Assembly (NCBI GenBank): GCA_003695605.1
Contig: RFIK01000102.1
Location: 1 to 13,479, forward strand
DNA: 13,479 bases
Source of the DNA: Chlorobiota bacterium
Lineage (GTDB): Bacteria; Bacteroidota; Ignavibacteria; Kapaibacteriales; NICIL-2
Reading direction: 5' to 3'
In this document: positions 1-7,237 of the stretch, in pieces
How the letters are laid out: every line of letters begins with the position of its first letter
Position numbering within the stretch: the stretch's first letter is position 1
Made by a program: the position numbers and the translations under genes
The notes under the pieces: model-generated
Told to the model about the DNA's origin: nothing
Database searches by the model: none
What the model saw: only the letters and a program-made list of their open reading frames with translations

Positions 1-1514
1 CTGCCGGTAAGGTTGTCGAGCATGGCAGTGACAGAAAGTACGCTGTTGAGCCTGTATTCTCCACGTGCTGCGATAACAAGGTAGCCTTGTAACCGATCGG
101 TGCGTTGCGCGCTTGCACGGCGCGACGAAACATAGCCCGTGCGAATTGATGCAATCAGACGTTCAGTGATTGCTTTCCCGTACTCGATGTCCGCTGTAAA
201 CTCCGGGCGGTACGGCACTCGGCTGCCGTTGTCGAAGGTTGCATCGAGCACACGGACCATGGCACGGATGAAGTCTTGGCTGTCTGGGGTGTAGCTACTG
301 CGGAGCTCAATCGTCCGTTGCGTCCAGGATGCATAGCGGAGGGCAAAGGTGCCATCTCCTTGTGGTTCGGCATATGGCGCCTCGGAGAATGAAGAGAGTT
401 GAACGGTTGCCGAAACTTGGAGCTGGGGCGATGGGATGATGGTGATCTCTGCATCGAGTTGGTATGGACTCAATTGCAGACCAATTGCAGCGGTGTCGCT
501 CAGGTACGGGCAATGAGCAAGTTCATTGCGGAAATACACGGGAGCCATCGAGCTCTGGATGCGACCATCAAGCCAGAGCCATGGCATAATACGCCAACGA
601 GCACGAACATCGGCAAGTGGCGTAAACTCCGTCGTGCGCCAAGATGTTGTCCCAAGCTGTGCGCCCAGTTGCGCTTCAACTGCGAAGATTGAATCGGAAT
701 ACATGCCAGCAAGCGCCAATGTATGGAAGTGGAGCGCCGCTCCGCGATAGTTCCGCACGCTCAGTTCGGCACGTGCGCCGAGCACGATGTTATCAACGTG
801 CACGGGCATGCTGGTAGCGCGCGCGCGAAGCTCGGTTTCGTTTGTCGTGCTCGAGTCCATCTGGCGGAGCCGGGTATGGTGTAGCTCGAATGCAGCGTGG
901 TAAGGGAGAGTGGTACTGCCGCTGTATTGCTGTTCGAGCATCAGCGCAATCGTTTGTGCTGAACGTTCTGGTGCTGAAGGCACTGCAAAGAGCTGGTAAG
1001 CGCGTGTCTGCACATCCAACATGCCATTGCTCATCATGCGTGGAGCGTCGGGGGCTGCCTGTGTTGCAGTTCGGGCGAGTGCACGGAAATGTGTGCGGAA
1101 GTAATCAGCGTTCGGACGGTATGGACCGCCGCGGTCGAGTGTCCCGCGAAGGTCGAGCGTGTACCGATCCACCTGTGTTTGGTAGAGTGCATCGAGTCCA
1201 GCAAAGCCATAAAGCCCCGCATGCGCTGTAAGGGCGAGCGTTTCGTCGCTCGGCTGGAGAATCCGTCGCTGGTACTCTGGTGGTTCGCTGCGAAAGAGGG
1301 GAGTTTTCTCCAGTGGGTTGATGCTATCGAGCTCGCGCTGCGTGTATGGCGGAGGTGGCTCAGGCGGATGCTTGACGAGGCTTTTCGGCAAAAAGAGCGT
1401 CTCTTTGCCTTCGATGACAATCGTCATGAAATCAATCGGTTCGCCGCGCTGCTGTTGGGCAGCCAGCGTGGTTCCAAGCATTGCAATGACGAATGCGAGG
1501 CGAGAGGCGTTCAT
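1..1514 (-). CDS. Outer-membrane beta-barrel-like protein, 3' end cut by window edge
   Basis: I translated this frame by hand: it is open from an ATG at 1514 to the left edge, giving 504 residues with no stop. The first residues, MNASRLAFVIAMLGTTLAAQ, form a signal peptide with likely cleavage after LAA (about residue 19). A short proline-rich stretch (HPPEPPPPYT) follows. From about residue 90 on, the protein is a long series of alternating polar/hydrophobic segments rich in Tyr, Arg, Thr and Leu, as in outer-membrane barrels. The last visible residues, LNSVLSVTAMLDNLTG, resemble the last strands of TonB-dependent-receptor barrels, so only a few tens of residues may be missing. No plug domain is visible. 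The start overlaps the stop of the upstream TPR gene as ATGA, and GGAG lies 8 bases before the ATG. I infer an outer-membrane location and a partnership with the TPR protein. The exact family is not recognised. Confidence 0.8.
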   Translation of the reverse strand, partial: MNASRLAFVIAMLGTTLAAQQQRGEPIDFMTIVIEGKETLFLPKSLVKHPPEPPPPYTQRELDSINPLEKTPLFRSEPPEYQRRILQPSDETLALTAHAGLYGFAGLDALYQTQVDRYTLDLRGTLDRGGPYRPNADYFRTHFRALARTATQAAPDAPRMMSNGMLDVQTRAYQLFAVPSAPERSAQTIALMLEQQYSGSTTLPYHAAFELHHTRLRQMDSSTTNETELRARATSMPVHVDNIVLGARAELSVRNYRGAALHFHTLALAGMYSDSIFAVEAQLGAQLGTTSWRTTEFTPLADVRARWRIMPWLWLDGRIQSSMAPVYFRNELAHCPYLSDTAAIGLQLSPYQLDAEITIIPSPQLQVSATVQLSSFSEAPYAEPQGDGTFALRYASWTQRTIELRSSYTPDSQDFIRAMVRVLDATFDNGSRVPYRPEFTADIEYGKAITERLIASIRTGYVSSRRASAQRTDRLQGYLVIAARGEYRLNSVLSVTAMLDNLTG

Positions 1515-4500
1515 GGTCGTTTCTCCAATCGTCGTCGTCGGGCGGCAGCGGTGCGACCGAAATCGTCGTCAGGGCGGAGGATCATGATTGTCTGGTAGAG
1601 CTCGCGAGCTCTTGCGCGATCGCCTTGTGTTTCGGCACACTCGGCAAGTCCAAGCAGCGAAAGCGTGTACCAATCCTCGACGCCTTCGAAGCGGTCTAGC
1701 ACAAGGGAGAAGGTATCAGCGGCTGCGGCACAGTTTCCGTCGCGCTGCCATAGCTCGCCGATGCGATACGCTGCTTCTGCTGCCAGCGGTAGATTGTCGT
1801 TGTAGCCGATAATCGGACGGAACATGGCGCGTGCACTGTCGCTCGATCCACGATCACGGTACCACATGCCGAGTCGGTAGTACGCTTGATAGGCGTATTC
1901 ACCGGCACCAATGGTTGCCTGGCGCCAGAGAGCCAGCGCTGATGCTGAATCTCCGCGTGCGAGCGCAATCCGTGCTCGCTCGTACGCTGCACGGGCAAAG
2001 CTTTGAGTCCCAGGGTAGCGTGTCATCACAACCGAAAAGAGAGAATCCGCACGCTGGCTGAAGGAATTTGATGCCCAGTACGCTGCCATATCCACCAGCG
2101 CGAGCTCGGTAGCTTGGCTGGAGTCGTAGTGCTGCACTAATCGGCGGAGGACCCGTTCGGCATCATCTGCCTTGCCAAGTTCGAGCAAGCTTTTGAGCAA
2201 GCCGTAGAGAGCATCGGGGACGTAGCGACTGCTTGGGTACTGCTCGATGAAGCGTTCGTATTCCTTTATCGCGGAGGAAAAGTCGCGATTGCGGACGAAA
2301 ATATCGGTTGTACGAAAGGCGATCTGTGCACTCTGTTCGGATGTGGGATTGCGCTCGATGTACTCCCGCGCGACCTCGACTGCGAGCGAATCCTGGCCGA
2401 GATTGATGTAGGCATCCTGTATGGCTTCGATTGCTTGTCCTGCGAGCGAGCTCGATGGGTAATCTGCCAAAAATTGCCGGTACAAGTCAATGGCGCGAAC
2501 GTATTGCCCGCTGTTGTAGGTGCATTGGGCGATGTAGAACCGTGCTGCTGGTGCAAGCTCGCTATTGGGGTAGCTGCGCAGCAGTGTATTGAACATTGCG
2601 ATAGCGTCGTCCCATTTGCCCTGGAGCATCCGAATCCATGCGATGTTGTAGAGGGCATCATCGGCAATGGGGGATTCGGGGAAGTTGCGCACAAACGAAC
2701 GGAAGTGCTCTGCAGCGTTCATGTAGTCCCCAAGGCGGTAGAGCGATTGCCCCACCTGAAAGAGGGCGTATTCGCCGTCGTCGCTCTGCGGGGTAGTTTT
2801 GACCACCTGCCGGTAGAGCCGTGCAGCGTCGGCGTACTTTTTGGAAAGATAGAGCATGTCCGCTTTGCGGAGTGTCACGTCAATTCCATGGGGAGTTCGC
2901 GGGAACTCTGCGAGCAAGCGGTCAAATGTTTGCGTGGCGGCATCGAATTTCCGAAGCCGGAACTGTGCCCAACCCAGGTTGTAGAGTGCCTCCTCTCGGC
3001 GCGAGGAGTTCGGGTATCGGTTGAGTAGTTGCTCCAGTGCAGCTACTGCGTTTTCGAGCATGTTCGAACGTTCGTAGCATTCTGCAAGCCAGAGCAATGC
3101 TTCGTCGCGGCGAGTGTGGTGTTGGTAGCGTGCAATGAACGATCCAAGATCGGTGATCGCATCCGAGTAGCGCCCTTCATTTGCTGCCGCTATCCCACGG
3201 AGGAGCTGTGCTTCAGCGGTGAGCAGTTCGAGATTGGAGACAATCGTAGCAGTTAGTCTTCGCGTATGCTGCTCCACTTCATTACAGGAGCGAATGGTGC
3301 TATCCCACCGTCGGAGGTCGAACTCTGTCCGTGCACGGAGCAGGAGCCCGCGGAGCATCGTCGCAGGGTCGCTTGCCGCGCGGTAGGCACGGTCGAAGAG
3401 CACCCACGCTGTGCGGAATTTGCCGCGCGTGTACTCAAACTGTCCGCGTTCGATCAAGGCCTGCGCCCGCAACGGGAAGGCTGGGTCTGCGATGAGCGCA
3501 TCGAACAGTTCAATTGCTTTGAGTGCATCGCCGCTGCGTTCGACGGCAACTGCACGAAAGAGAAGTGCCTGCGCCCGCTGGAGTGAGAGCACGTCGGCAA
3601 CTGAATCAGAGACGGTGCGATAGGCAGTGATTGCATCTGAGTACCGTCCGCGGTTGAGTTCTGCCCATCCAATGCCGAGGTACGCCTGCCACCGTAGCGG
3701 TGAGTGTTGGAGTGTCCCAGAAGCAGCAACAGCACGGTATCGCTCGATTGCTTGCGCAAACTGCCCTATCTGGCTGAGTGCTTCTGCAGTGAGCAGCTCA
3801 ATGAGCGCATCCGAATCGGGAGCAAGGTTCTGCGGAGGTAGCAGTGCGCTCCCCTGCCCAACCATATCGAGTGCTTGACGTGCAGCTGCCAGCCGTTGGA
3901 GCGCTTGACGTGGTTGGCGAAGCAACAGCAGTTGCTGTGCTGCACGAATGTGCGCGGTGATGACAAGGTTGCCCTGCGCACTGCAAGCGAGTGCACTGTC
4001 GTAGTACGCCAGTGCAGCGCGATAGTCGCCACGAAATTCAGCAATCGTACCTAAGCCGACGTACGCATCGTCGCAATAGTCCGAAGGAACCTCAAGCAAC
4101 TGGCAAAACGATTGCGTTGCCTGTTCGAAGGACGAGTGGTGCATGAGCGCAACGGCTTTCCAGTACTGCGCGCGCAGCCAGAATTCCCAATCAGTCGAAT
4201 CGCCACGCATGTGGTAGCGCTGGAGTGCGTGCGTTGCTGCGGAGTCGAAGTCCAGCGCAGCCAAAGCATAGCGTTCTTCGTCGAACAGCGCTACACCGCG
4301 AAGGTAGTATGCTTCGCCACGGAATGGCAGGATGGGGCGCTGCTCAAGGTAGGAACTCAGCCGAGCAGTGACGAGTTGGCGATTGCCGCGAAGGAGCTCC
4401 ACCCGGAGTGCTTCCAGCTCCGGTGAGGCATCGAGAAGTTGCCTCACCGGCGGCGCAAGCTGCCGACCAAGTGCTTCGCTTGCACGGAGCGATTGATCCA

Positions 4501-4651
4501 GGTGCTCGAGGAGCACTCCCTCGAGCGTTCGATGGAGCACATCGTCCGGCAGAGGCGAAAGCAGTTGCCCGTGCGCAGGCAGCGTTCCACTGCTGAACAC
4601 GAGTAACGTTACCGTCATCCAATTTGCTATGGGCAGCCATCGTTTAGGCAT
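1511..4651 (-). CDS. Large secreted TPR protein (about 24 tetratricopeptide repeats)
   Basis: About 1046 residues. The open frame continues upstream to 4795, deep inside ftsW. I chose the ATG at 4651 because it gives a standard signal peptide (MPKRW..., hydrophobic TVTLLVFSSG, then PAHG|Q with cleavage near residue 28) and has GGA 8 bases upstream. The ATG at 4660 is a close alternative. The rest is almost entirely TPR helices. I count about 24 units, such as ALYNLGWAQFRLRKFDAA, ALYNIAWIRMLQGKWDDA and AFRTTDIFVRNRDFSSA. From the middle on, many end in YPNS/YPSS-like turns, the style of the BamD/YbgF (CpoB) class of envelope TPR proteins. The protein is predicted periplasmic or bound to the outer membrane. 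It overlaps ftsW by 8 bases and the barrel gene by 4. I infer a scaffold or assembly role in the envelope; no catalytic domain is visible. Confidence 0.9.
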   Translation of the reverse strand: MPKRWLPIANWMTVTLLVFSSGTLPAHGQLLSPLPDDVLHRTLEGVLLEHLDQSLRASEALGRQLAPPVRQLLDASPELEALRVELLRGNRQLVTARLSSYLEQRPILPFRGEAYYLRGVALFDEERYALAALDFDSAATHALQRYHMRGDSTDWEFWLRAQYWKAVALMHHSSFEQATQSFCQLLEVPSDYCDDAYVGLGTIAEFRGDYRAALAYYDSALACSAQGNLVITAHIRAAQQLLLLRQPRQALQRLAAARQALDMVGQGSALLPPQNLAPDSDALIELLTAEALSQIGQFAQAIERYRAVAASGTLQHSPLRWQAYLGIGWAELNRGRYSDAITAYRTVSDSVADVLSLQRAQALLFRAVAVERSGDALKAIELFDALIADPAFPLRAQALIERGQFEYTRGKFRTAWVLFDRAYRAASDPATMLRGLLLRARTEFDLRRWDSTIRSCNEVEQHTRRLTATIVSNLELLTAEAQLLRGIAAANEGRYSDAITDLGSFIARYQHHTRRDEALLWLAECYERSNMLENAVAALEQLLNRYPNSSRREEALYNLGWAQFRLRKFDAATQTFDRLLAEFPRTPHGIDVTLRKADMLYLSKKYADAARLYRQVVKTTPQSDDGEYALFQVGQSLYRLGDYMNAAEHFRSFVRNFPESPIADDALYNIAWIRMLQGKWDDAIAMFNTLLRSYPNSELAPAARFYIAQCTYNSGQYVRAIDLYRQFLADYPSSSLAGQAIEAIQDAYINLGQDSLAVEVAREYIERNPTSEQSAQIAFRTTDIFVRNRDFSSAIKEYERFIEQYPSSRYVPDALYGLLKSLLELGKADDAERVLRRLVQHYDSSQATELALVDMAAYWASNSFSQRADSLFSVVMTRYPGTQSFARAAYERARIALARGDSASALALWRQATIGAGEYAYQAYYRLGMWYRDRGSSDSARAMFRPIIGYNDNLPLAAEAAYRIGELWQRDGNCAAAADTFSLVLDRFEGVEDWYTLSLLGLAECAETQGDRARARELYQTIMILRPDDDFGRTAAARRRRLEKRP
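1523..1526 (-). promoter_or_regulatory. Shine-Dalgarno-like GGAG before the barrel gene
   Basis: On the minus strand GGAG sits 8 bases before the ATG at 1514, inside the end of the TPR gene. It is the clearest ribosome-binding sequence seen before any start in this window. Together with the ATGA overlap it supports this start and translational coupling to the TPR gene. Confidence 0.45.
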
Positions 4652-5744
4652 TGGCAACATCCGTGCGATTCGCTTGACGGCTAACGTTGAGGAGAACACC
4701 AAGAGCACTCGCGGTGAAGACAATACTGCTACCGCCGTAACTGACGAGGGGAAGTGGAATACCGGTTGTCGGAAGTAGCCCACAGTTGACACCAACGTGC
4801 ACTAACGCGTAGAAACCGATAGCTACCGTCACCGAACATGCCAGCAAGTAGCCGAGTGTATCGGGTGCCCTCGCCGCAATGCGTACTCCACGAACAACAA
4901 TTGCTGCGTATGCTGCGATCAGCAGCACAATGCCGACCAAACCGTATTCTTCGCCGATAATGGCAGCGATGAAGTCGCCGTAAGATTCCGGAAGGAACAA
5001 ATCGCGCTGCCTGCTCAGGCCGGGTCCGACACCGATGATGCCACCTCGTGCAAATCCAATGAGTGCTTGCTGGAGTTGGTAGGAATCAGCCGCAGCACTG
5101 TTGGAACCCAGGTACGTGGCAATTCGCTGCACACGGTAGTCTGCACCGACGGCGTAGAGTGCCACCGCCACTAGACCAATGGCGGCGATCACACTCAGGT
5201 GAGTAAGGCGCGCACCGCCGATGAACAGCAGTATCATCGCCAGCGAAAATATCAGCGCCGCTGTGGACAGGTTTGGTTGAAGTGCAATTGCCCCGACAAC
5301 AAGCGCTGTCCATCCGATCAGCGGTAACAGCCCACGCTTCCAATCCCACAGTTCGACGTCGAGCTGGCTCATCCGCACTGCAAGGTGAAACAGCAACGTG
5401 AACTTCGCGAGCTCTGATGGTTGCAGACTGATTCCAGCAAGATCGAGCCATCGCACAGCACCTTTCAGCTGCGTACCCTGCACCAAGACAAATGCCAAGA
5501 GCACAAGACTGAACACTAACAAAGGACGACTTATCTGCTCGAGGACGTGGTAATCTACTCGACTGAGCAGAAGCATCAGTCCAATCGAGAGCGCAACACG
5601 AAGAGTGTGGTTGACCACAAGGTGTTCAGCATCTCCAATGCGGATGCTTGCGAATTCCGCACTTGCGGAGTACACAAACACGATCCCCGCCACCAGGAGC
5701 ACTGTTGCAATACTGAGCACAACGCGATCGGATGGGGCGCTCAT
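4644..5744 (-). CDS. ftsW: FtsW, SEDS-family septal peptidoglycan glycosyltransferase
   Basis: A 366-residue, strongly hydrophobic protein with about ten membrane segments and clear SEDS motifs in order: LQPSELAKF at 107-115, ALQPNLSTAALI at 154-165, GFARGGIIGVGPG at 230-242, PESYGDFIAAIIGEEYG at 252-268, and PTTGIPLPLVSYGGSS at 325-340. D257 in SYGDF matches the aspartate essential in RodA/FtsW. Known role: polymerising lipid II into glycan strands at the division septum, with a class B penicillin-binding protein. RodA is the alternative, but position directly after murD (ATGA overlap at 5741-5744) is the classical FtsW context. It is slightly shorter than E. coli FtsW, at the usual core length. 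There is no obvious Shine-Dalgarno sequence before the ATG, so translation probably depends on coupling to murD. The 3' end overlaps the TPR gene rather than murG, which is the usual follower. Confidence 0.95.
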   Translation of the reverse strand: MSAPSDRVVLSIATVLLVAGIVFVYSASAEFASIRIGDAEHLVVNHTLRVALSIGLMLLLSRVDYHVLEQISRPLLVFSLVLLAFVLVQGTQLKGAVRWLDLAGISLQPSELAKFTLLFHLAVRMSQLDVELWDWKRGLLPLIGWTALVVGAIALQPNLSTAALIFSLAMILLFIGGARLTHLSVIAAIGLVAVALYAVGADYRVQRIATYLGSNSAAADSYQLQQALIGFARGGIIGVGPGLSRQRDLFLPESYGDFIAAIIGEEYGLVGIVLLIAAYAAIVVRGVRIAARAPDTLGYLLACSVTVAIGFYALVHVGVNCGLLPTTGIPLPLVSYGGSSIVFTASALGVLLNVSRQANRTDVANA

Positions 5745-7123
5745 TGCGGCATGTCAGGAAGCTGCCAAACGAGCTCTTTGAACACTGTACCCCGATGCTC
5801 GTAGTTCACAAATTCATCGAAGGATTTACAGGCGGGGGAGAGCAGCACAACGTCACCACGTTCGGCAATTCGGTGGGCGCACGCAACAGCGTCATCGAGT
5901 GTTTGAACCTGGTAGCAGCGGACGAGTGTGCAGAAGTGGTTGAAGATCACCGGAGCCTGCTCTCCAAATGCGATGACCGCGCGGCAACGCTTGCGCACGG
6001 CTGCGTCGAGCATCGAATAGTCGTTGCTCTCTGCTTGCCCACCCAGCAGGAGCACAACCGGCTGCTCAAACGCTTCGAGCGCATACCAGGTGGCGTTGAC
6101 GTTGGTTGCTTTCGAATCGTTGATGTACTCAACCCCCCCGATCGTGCGGACATGTTCGAGACGGTGTTCAACACCAGCGAACGAGAGAAGGCTGTCGCGA
6201 ATGTTTTCGTTGGTCACCTCAAATGCGCGTGCTGCAAGCGCCGCCGCCATCGCGTTGTACACATTGTGCACTCCGCGGACGGGAAGTTCGCTTCGATACA
6301 TCAGTTTTGCCTCCACAGTGCTGCTAACTTCGACGATGCTTTGGTCACTAGAGCGCAGGTACATGCCTTCGACGACAGGGTGGAGGCTGAACCAACGCAC
6401 ATGCGACCGTGCATGCCGCGATGCCTCTGCTGCATGAGGATCGTCGGCACACAAAATTAGCACATCCTCGCTCGTTTGATTTTGGAAAATCTTCCATTTG
6501 GCGCGGATATACGCCTCCATCGAGCCGTGGTAGCTCAGGTGATCGGGGGTGATGTTCAAAATCATCCCTACACGAGGATGAAACCGGTCGGTCCAGAGAA
6601 GCTGGTATGAACTTGCTTCGACGACGTAGATACGGCGAGCAGGCAAATCGTGGCGATCGCTTCGGACGACATCCGACAGTGGCAGTCCGATGTTGCCGCA
6701 CGCGATTGCGTCATAGCCGGTGTGCGAGAGGATGTGGGCTGTCAGTGCAGTTGTCGTGGTTTTACCGTTGGTGCCGGTGATCGCAACAATAGGTGCTTGC
6801 GCGTGCCAACTGGCAAATTCCAACTCGCTAACGATGGGGATGGCACGTTCGAGTGCAGCCTGGAGAATTGGAGCTGAGGGTGGCACACCCGGCGAGGTAA
6901 CGATCACCTCCGTCTCGAGAGCACGCTCGAGAGAATGTGTTCCAAATTCTGCTTCAATCTCTGTGTGATCGAGCCACGAAAGATCGCCCAGTTGCTCTTT
7001 CGGAGTTGCATCGGTCAGGAAAACACGGTATCCACATTCGGAAGCAAGACGAGCAGCAGCAATGCCACTGCGTCGAGCACCAACAATTGTACAGCAGGGA
7101 GATTGTGCAGGTTGTCCAGGCAT
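5741..7123 (-). CDS. murD: MurD, UDP-N-acetylmuramoyl-L-alanine--D-glutamate ligase
   Basis: A 460-residue cytoplasmic Mur ligase that uses ATP to add D-glutamate to UDP-MurNAc-L-Ala. Visible are the N-terminal Rossmann-type IVGARRSGIAAARL at 13-26, the TSPGVPPSAPIL segment at 76-87, the P-loop ITGTNGKTTTT at 115-125, GNIG at 143-146, VVEASSYQL at 167-175, ILNITPDHLSYHGS at 188-201, and the lysine region RAKWKIF (K209, equivalent to the carbamylated lysine). The C-terminal domain shows YINDSKATN at 333-341 and LLSPACKSFDEFVNYEHRG at 427-445. All key Mur ligase motifs are intact and the length is normal. The start at 7123 puts the Rossmann strand about 12 residues in, as usual. It heads the minus-strand operon with ftsW. 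mraY, murE, murF and murG are not adjacent: upstream lies a divergent TPR gene. Confidence 0.97.
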   Translation of the reverse strand: MPGQPAQSPCCTIVGARRSGIAAARLASECGYRVFLTDATPKEQLGDLSWLDHTEIEAEFGTHSLERALETEVIVTSPGVPPSAPILQAALERAIPIVSELEFASWHAQAPIVAITGTNGKTTTTALTAHILSHTGYDAIACGNIGLPLSDVVRSDRHDLPARRIYVVEASSYQLLWTDRFHPRVGMILNITPDHLSYHGSMEAYIRAKWKIFQNQTSEDVLILCADDPHAAEASRHARSHVRWFSLHPVVEGMYLRSSDQSIVEVSSTVEAKLMYRSELPVRGVHNVYNAMAAALAARAFEVTNENIRDSLLSFAGVEHRLEHVRTIGGVEYINDSKATNVNATWYALEAFEQPVVLLLGGQAESNDYSMLDAAVRKRCRAVIAFGEQAPVIFNHFCTLVRCYQVQTLDDAVACAHRIAERGDVVLLSPACKSFDEFVNYEHRGTVFKELVWQLPDMPQ

Positions 7124-7237
7124 TGAAGAAGGTCGTCGAAGTTGGAGGTACGCAAAACTACCGCCCTATTCAAGAGAACTGCGGGCGATGCCGATACTTT
7201 CGACAGCCTGACGCAATGGACTGAGATCGAAATCCGT
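7124..7237. other. Divergent intergenic region between murD and the plus-strand TPR gene
   Basis: These 114 bases are the only non-coding gap longer than a few bases in the window. The region must carry the promoter of the plus-strand TPR gene and probably that of the murD operon. The plus-strand open frame extends back to a TTG at 7142, but using that start would leave 18 bases between the two genes, so the ATG at 7238 is more likely. No strong hairpin or operator-like palindrome was seen. Confidence 0.6.
7153..7160 (-). promoter_or_regulatory. Possible Bacteroidota-type -7 element for the murD operon
   Basis: On the minus strand this reads TAGTTTTG, which fits the TAnnTTTG -7 consensus of Bacteroidota primary sigma factors. 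It would start transcription about 20-25 bases before the murD ATG. No convincing -33 TTG was found at the expected distance (a TTG lies only 11 bases upstream), so this is weak. It could be a chance match in an otherwise G+C-rich sequence. Confidence 0.22.

Noticed and set aside
1089..1598. A 169-codon plus-strand frame over the end of the TPR gene and the start of the barrel gene
   Set aside because: The minus-strand reading gives a signal peptide, an ATGA junction and barrel-like strands; the plus-strand product has no recognisable features.
2435..3028. A 197-codon plus-strand frame inside the large TPR gene
   Set aside because: It is antisense to regularly spaced TPR units and shows no domain or repeat logic of its own.
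4652..4795. An N-terminal extension of the TPR protein to 4795
   Set aside because: It would overlap ftsW by about 150 bases and would bury the signal peptide behind a non-hydrophobic leader. Starting at 4651 gives a normal export signal.
5732..6460. A 242-codon open frame on the plus strand opposite murD
   Set aside because: It lies entirely antisense to MurD, which has all its catalytic motifs. The translation is rich in Cys, His and Arg with no recognisable domain, as expected from the mirror of a biased coding strand.
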